DNA of 64,000 nucleotides. Source: Lasiosphaeris hirsuta. Its lineage: Eukaryota; Ascomycota; Sordariomycetes; Sordariales; Lasiosphaeriaceae. The notes below the pieces were generated by a model that did not search any database, was not told the DNA's origin, and was given only the letters and a program-made list of their open reading frames with translations. Below, in pieces: positions 58,745 to 64,000 of this stretch (the first letter of the stretch is position 1; each line of letters opens with the position of its first letter). A program made the translations under genes and the position numbers. The stretch lies in NCBI GenBank assembly GCA_030549175.1, contig JAUKUA010000002.1, positions 4,278,001 to 4,342,000 of the forward strand, in the 5' to 3' direction.

Positions 58745-58779
58745 ATACTCCAATCCTATCCTCTTCGGTATCTGACCAG
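58686..58779 (+). other. Likely 5'-UTR intron of the downstream Pro-rich gene
   Basis: A CAG/GTGAGT donor at 58686, a TCTGAC branch-like word and a CCAG acceptor at 58778-58779 define a 94-base intron ending 21 bases before ATG 58801. The sequence just upstream (ACCATCGAACAACAACC) is typical of fungal leaders. Splicing here does not join the upstream ORF to ATG 58801 in frame. Confidence 0.5.
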
Positions 58780-58800
58780 AATATACATCAAGAGTTTGAG

Positions 58801-60105
58801 ATGGATTCCCGCGGTCCACCCCCCAACCGGCCGTTGCCGCCTATCCCGCCGAGACGGGGCCAAAGGGCCGAGATTTCCGCCTCGCAAGAGCGGGAGGACC
58901 TCCCGGTCACCCCAACAAGTGGCCAGCAGGGTGCCTATCTAGCATCTCTAGAGCGGAGTCCTCCTGCTCAGTGGGGGATAGACTTCTCGGTTCCGCGGAA
59001 CCGTACCGAGGCTAAAAGCCCCGGAACCCCAACCCGCCCTCCTCCGCGTTGGGAGAACCTTCGGCCCGCGCCGAGAACGCCCAGTCGGTCGCGACCGCTC
59101 CTTGGCAATTTCGGATCGGCGTCGCCGCCGCCGCCCGTACCACCAATCCCGGCACGGTTTGGTGTCGCTCCCGTTCCCCCGACGGCGCCGCCTCCAACCC
59201 CCCAGATCGCGCTACGGATGCATCCGCGTCCACATCAAAAGTCCCCCGCCGATCCACAGGAAGTGGCCCAGCAGCGGGCAAACATCCCCTTTCGACAGGG
59301 GCATATCGGCCAGGATATACCCGCGCATCCAGCCATCTCGTCGTCGGCTTCGACAACAATCCCAGGGCTGACAACTCCGAATACCCAGCTGACACGGCCG
59401 GAAACACCACCATTTGGTAGTGTTGGCACTGCGGCCTCTGCGGAGGCGACGAACCCAGGAGAAGTGTCTCGTTAGAGCCCGGACACTCCTCCGAAGGTGA
59501 GTCGCCTTCGGAAAGCCTTGAGTAACTGGAAGTTGCGGGGCAAAAAGTCTCGGACGAATCTTGGCGGCGAGGTTCCCCGAGCCAGGAGCCGCAGTAGCTC
59601 CCAAACATCGCAGAGCCGTGAGCAGGGCCTGGTCATGGGCAACAGCATGACCAGCCTCGACTTGAACACCGAGGGACTGACCCCCCCTCCTGCGTTGTTG
59701 GGTCCGGCCGGGAGGTGGCCTCCCCGATCGTCGTCGCGGCCGTCAACATCATCGGGCACGGCGCAGGCGCCGGCGTGGCGCGGCCCGCCGCCGCCCACCG
59801 GACAGGAACGGCCGGCAACGGCCGACCGACAGCCCATCCCGCGTTCGTTCACGGGCTTGTCGCCGGCGACGATCGGAGCGTTTGGGATGAACCCAAGGCC
59901 AGCGCCGCCCCCGCCCCAACGGGTGCCAGAGTTGTCCCAGCAGGGACAAGAAGCGCCCCAGCAAGGCGAGGAGGCGTCTGGGTTGTCTCAGCAGGCCTCT
60001 CGGCAGCCAGCGCCCTGGCGCAAGATCTCGGTGCCGGCGATATCCTCCTTCTTCTCGCGGAAGAAGAAGGGCAAGGACAAGGAAAAGGAGGATGACATCT
60101 CCTGA
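58801..60105 (+). pseudogene. Pro-rich orphan protein gene split by one in-frame TAG
   Basis: From ATG 58801 (MDSRGPPPNRPLPPIPPRR) the frame runs 224 codons to a TAG at 59473-59475. It then continues in the same frame for 210 codons to TGA 60103. The two halves share style: PPxPP runs and Arg/Ser/Pro-rich linkers that could bind SH3 or WW domains. The second half begins SPDTPPK, VSRLRKALSNWKLRGKK and ends in a Lys-rich tail (SRKKKGKDKEKEDD). No intron with good donor removes the stop; GTAGTG at 59417 gives a frame that ends soon after. One C>T change in a CAG codon explains the TAG. Alternatives are stop-codon readthrough, two separate products, or a strain-specific null allele. I do not recognise the family. 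Confidence 0.45.
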
Positions 60106-60747
60106 GGAAGATTGTCAGATGTCAGACTACTGTGTTGGGTTATGTGAAGGGGATTGTCCTACCCTACGAGAACGAGAATGGGCTGCTCGGGAGACCTTTG
60201 GGGACTCCGTTTTATATCTCAAAACAGACGACTATTGGATGCTACATGGATATCCGTAGGCATTCAGCAGTTCGATCTAGACGGCTGGGCATGTGGGCGC
60301 GGGGCTGGGGTTGCGGGATTCTGGGGCCGTTTGGTTGTTGATATTTTGCACCTCCACTTTGGCGTTCACTTTCGGCTGCACATGCACACACACTTTGCAT
60401 TGCGCAGGGCGAGACTTAGCGACTTCCTGGGACTGGTGTTTGACAAGCCCGGCAGGAAGGCCCAGGGACCAGGGTCTTCAGCGCTCGGATTGGCTGTGGG
60501 GGTGTAGGGAGGTACCTAGCTGCGCTCCTGCCTCAGGCCTTTTCAGGGATCTCCAAGCTACTCCAACGCCCCATCCACTTTTTCGCCACTGTTTACTTCA
60601 CAACCCCACCGTCCTTCGCGCGACGCGTCCGGCATCGACGATAACAGCTATCCCAATTCCCGACACACGGCTTGCGGAACCGGCAGGCCAAGTTATGCCG
60701 ACATTGTCTCGAAAAATTGGCGTTTAGGTGAGCAATAGCCGTTCATC
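60106..60747. other. Upstream region of the Lys-rich repeat protein gene
   Basis: About 640 bases with short ORFs only. The pyrimidine-rich part at about 60.52-60.70 kb looks like a promoter and leader. No other feature is supported. Confidence 0.5.
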
Positions 60748-61718
60748 ATGGGTAACGAGTCTAGTATGCCCGTGCGGCCCGGCTCTAGTCGAAGCCGGTC
60801 ACTATCTCCTCTGCCGCGCTACGAACATCCGCTCAACAATGGCCAAGCGGTCCCGGACGACGAAACCTATGGGCTACCGCGCTTCCCTCCCAGAAGGCCC
60901 TTGCGCAATTGCTCGCCTATCAGATCTTCCGGCGCTGAACCGCCGCCTGCCACGACTCAGCCCGAACTCACAGACGAGCTCGTGTCTAAGAAGAAAAAGA
61001 AGAAGAAGAAGAAGAAGAATAAGCGCCGGAGAGACGCCATGGCTGAGGAGGACGGAGATCAAGGACTGAACAGCCGCAGCCTGGTTGAGAGTGTCGCCAA
61101 TGAGAACGAGGTGACCGTTGAGGTCGTTGAAGAAGTAATGCCCAAGAAGAAAAAGATAAAGAAGAATCGGGAAAACAACATGGCCGAGGTAGACGGAGAC
61201 CTAGGCCTGAACAACAGCAGCCTGATAAAGAGTATCACCGACAAGAATGAGGTGGCCATTGAGGTCGAAGAGGTGAAGCCCAAGAAGAAAAAGAAGAAGC
61301 CCCGGAGAGACATCTTGGCCGAGGAGGACGGAGACCAAGGATTGAACGACTGCAGCCTGATCAAGGATATTGCCAATGTAGATGGGTCAGCCATTAAGGT
61401 CGAAGAGGTGCTGCCCGAGAAGAAGAACAAGAAGGGCCGGAAATCCAGCATGGCCAAGGAGGACGAAGACCAAGCATCAAATGACCAAGGACTCAACAAC
61501 CGCGGCCTGATAGGAAATATCGCCAATAAGAGTGAGGCGGCTATCAAGGTCGAAGAGGTGTCTTCTAAGAAGAAGAGGAAGAAGAAGCACCTGGAAGATA
61601 GTATGGCCGAGGGGGGCGGAGACCAAAGCCTGAATGACCCAGGACCAAGCCCCCACAACTCGATCGAGAGTATCCCCATCGAGAGCGAGGCGGCCATCAA
61701 GGTCGAAGAGGTGACTTC

Positions 61719-61749
<31 letters not shown>

Positions 61750-64000
61750 AAGAAGCACCACCTGAAGGACAATATGGCCGTGGGGGAGGGAGATCAAAGC
61801 CTAAACGAGCAAGAGCTGAACGACCCAGGACCGAACCCCCACAGTTCGACTAAGAGTATCCCCATTGAGAACGAGGCGGTCATCAAGGTCGAAGAGGTTG
61901 CTTCTAAGAAGAAGAAGAAGAAGAAGCACCTGAAAGACAGTATGGCCGAGGGGAATAGTGAACAAGGCTTGAAAAACCAAGGATTGAACAACCATAACCT
62001 GAACGAGAGTATCGCCAATGGGAATGAAGCCGTCATCAAGGTCGAAGAGGTGACGCCCAAAAAGAAAAAGAAGAAGCGCCGGAAAGGCAGCATGGCCGAT
62101 AGGGACGGAGACCAAGGGCTGACCGACCAAGGGCTGGACGATCAAGGGCTCAACGATCAAGGGTTGAACGGCCAAGGACTGAACGGCTGCACCATGATTA
62201 AGGACGTCGCCAATAATAATGAGGTGGCCATTAAAGCCGAAGAGATGACGCCTCAGAAGAAGGAGAAAAAGGTGAAGGAGAACCGCCAGAGAGATATGGC
62301 CGAGGAGGATGGAGACCAAGGGCTGAACAATCGCGGCCTAGTGGAGAGTATCCCCGATGAGAGTGAGGAGGCTATCAAGATCGAAGAGGCTACGCCCAGG
62401 AAGAAAATGGAGCCACACTTGAGGTCTGCATCGCGACATCGGGAGAAGGGTGACGACGGTGCGCCCCGAGCATTTGGTCTTACTTCATCCACCACACCGG
62501 CAGTCGGAATCCAGGATGACCCTCAGTCCCCGCTGGTCTACGCTACGCCCAAGCGAAAGAAAAGAAAAAGGCAGAAGGTGGAAGATGAACATGAGGACGA
62601 TCTGCCTCTCATTGTCAGTGACATTATCCCGTCAAGTATCCAGTTGCCGATGAAGCGCGAGCAAATATCCAGTAGCAGCGCCAAGTCTCACAAGAAACGC
62701 AGGCTTGGATCCCGACCCGACCCTATAGAGGAAGACCATAGTGTCTTGAACCATCTAGGCGGAGGGTTTTCCCTCCTCGCTAGCCACCTCAACGGGAATT
62801 CGCAAGCAGTTGCCGCTCTGTACGACCAGAGAACATTTCAACAGGACAAAGAAGATGAGGACATGGCATCGGCGCAGCTTATCATCGAGACACAGTTGTC
62901 ACAGAATGGCATGTACGCGTCAATATCAGACGACAACAGCGACAATTCGGGCCGGGAGGAATCTGCGTTTGATCAGAAGGCACCAGCCCCTGCATCTCAC
63001 CAGCAGTCGCTCAGAATTGCGTCACAATGGTCATCGCAAGCTGTGCGTAATCACCTGGACCACAATCCAGATCTTATCCCCGGAACTTTTGAGGCCGAAA
63101 GCGAGGACTATTTGGATTCGGAGCAATTCCCGGAGAAAGACTCTGACATGGAAGTAGACAGCGTCTCCCGCCTGCAATTTGACCCCGACGATATCGAGTC
63201 TGTTAGTAGTAATGCACCCACCACCACTCGTTCTCGCCGCACTAGGGATCTGTCCATCGAGTCTGACTTCCCACCTTCACCTGATCGTTCAGCTTCGCCG
63301 GTGTCTGAGGAGGACGAGTACCAACCACTAGGGGACTCGGAGGATGAAGAGATGCCGGATGCTGAGGAAACGCCTGATCGCGAAATTTATATCGATGGTG
63401 CAACAGCAACCCCGACCCCGAATTCAAGGCGGCTCAGTAGCGAAGAAGTCTCCAATGCGGATGACCATGCAGCTGAGTTGGTTGATGACAATGTTGATCT
63501 TGGTTCCGAATCTGCGAGGTCTGAGGACGCTGGTGCCAGGGGGGGCTCCCTAGTCAACGACAATAGCGAGCGGTCTAGTGAAGCATCATCGCAGCATTCC
63601 CAGCAAGAGAGTCGGGAAGAATCGCCGGTTGGTGGCTCTCCTCCCAGTAAACTGGGGGGAGCGGACCAAAGCGATGCGGAGCAGACAGCCGGGAAGAGTG
63701 CTGCTGAGCAGGCAGAGGAGAGCGATGCAGAGAAAATGGCAGCGGATAGTGAATCCGAACAAGCGACTGAAAAGAGTGACGCAGAGCGAATGGAGGTGGA
63801 CAGTGATTCCGAAGCACACCCCAAAGAACCAGAGGCAATGGTCAAAGGTAGCGATATTAAAGCGTCTACTTCCCTGCCTGCAGTCCATGGAACCCCAGCT
63901 GGAGCTCGCCGGGCCCGCTTGGCCCACATAGCCCGCTCAAAGCGCCCAGCCCGGTCAAGACTGGCAAATGATGTTTACGACCCTCCGGATTCGTCAGCGG
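60748..64000 (+). CDS. Large nuclear-type protein with nine Lys-rich repeats, 3' partial
   Basis: The frame is open from ATG 60748 (MGNESSMPVRPGSSRSRSLS) to the last base of the window, 1084 codons, without intron or stop. Residues about 98-555 are nine imperfect repeats of 45-68 residues. Each starts like MAEEDGDQGLNNRGL and passes through IKVEEVTPKKKKKKK to a basic end. The repeat starts are near 61039, 61180, 61315, 61450, 61603, 61774, 61942, 62092 and 62296. The Lys clusters would act as nuclear signals. After the repeats come KRKKRKRQK, a conserved-looking helix (LLASHLNGNSQAVAALYDQ) and a long Ser/Asp/Glu-rich region ending in ARSKRPARSRL. A DNA-binding domain, for example Myb/SANT, may follow beyond the window. 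That is a guess. The antisense ORFs here are shadows of the Lys codons. Confidence 0.8.
61039..62412 (+). repeat. Coding minisatellite, nine units of 135-204 bp
   Basis: Unit starts are spaced 141, 135, 135, 153, 171, 168, 150 and 204 bp. Size differences are multiples of three and come mainly from changes in the number of AAG codons and of QGLNx pentapeptides. The eighth unit has five DQGL/GQGL-type pentapeptides in tandem. Confidence 0.9.

Noticed and set aside
59417..59475. 59-base intron that would remove TAG 59473
   Set aside because: It shifts the frame and leads to a stop about 15 codons later, and no branch site is seen.
61059..62495. Long minus-strand ORFs rich in Phe, Leu and Ser
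   Set aside because: They are antisense shadows of the AAG/GAG-rich repeats of the plus-strand protein, which has a much longer continuous frame.

Overview
The window is nuclear DNA from a filamentous ascomycete, most likely a Sordariomycete and probably Sordariales (family-level placement is a guess). The evidence is short GT-AG introns of about 50-110 bases, TACTAAC-like branch sites, housekeeping proteins that look filamentous-fungal, and relics with CAG>TAG and TGG>TAG changes as expected from repeat-induced point mutation (RIP). I see no bacterial operons, CRISPR arrays, rRNA or convincing tRNA, and no recognisable transposase or reverse transcriptase.

Layout. 1-12.5 kb: 3' part of TAF12 (TFIID), proteasome subunit RPN3, an unrecognised Ser/Pro-rich protein, Golgi protein SYS1, a shortened paralogue of the branchpoint-binding protein (BBP/SF1), and the CX9C assembly factor COA6. 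12.5-23 kb: a gene-poor gap, phosphatidylinositol-4-phosphate 5-kinase MSS4 and allantoinase with GATA sites upstream. 23-29.7 kb: an accessory stretch with a weak hypothetical ORF, an HMG-CoA lyase pseudogene and a second nonsense-riddled pseudogene. 29.7-43.2 kb: a dense block with a medium-chain reductase ending in a peroxisomal SKL signal, a secreted Cys-rich protein, hexaprenyl diphosphate synthase COQ1, V-ATPase assembly factor VMA12, a standalone ESCO-type zinc finger protein, a PsiD-like member of the phosphatidylserine decarboxylase family, and an AT-hook plus Zn2Cys6 regulator. 43.2-53.2 kb: about 10 kb with no supportable gene. 53.2-64 kb: a membrane-anchored mitochondrial AAA-type ATPase, a six-unit degenerate tandem array of about 155 bp, orphan low-complexity ORFs (one split by a single TAG), and the 5' part of a large nuclear-looking protein with nine lysine-rich repeats that runs off the window.

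The genes are mostly unrelated housekeeping functions transcribed one by one. COA6, COQ1 and the AAA ATPase are mitochondrial, but I see no pathway cluster. The observations I find most worth following are the BBP paralogue without its first zinc knuckle, the adjacent RIP-like relics, the six-unit array next to orphan genes, the nine-repeat protein, the SKL-tagged reductase, and long C homopolymers on the sense strand 66-116 bases upstream of four start codons. Exon boundaries were derived by hand from splice consensus, reading frame and family similarity; no database search was run.
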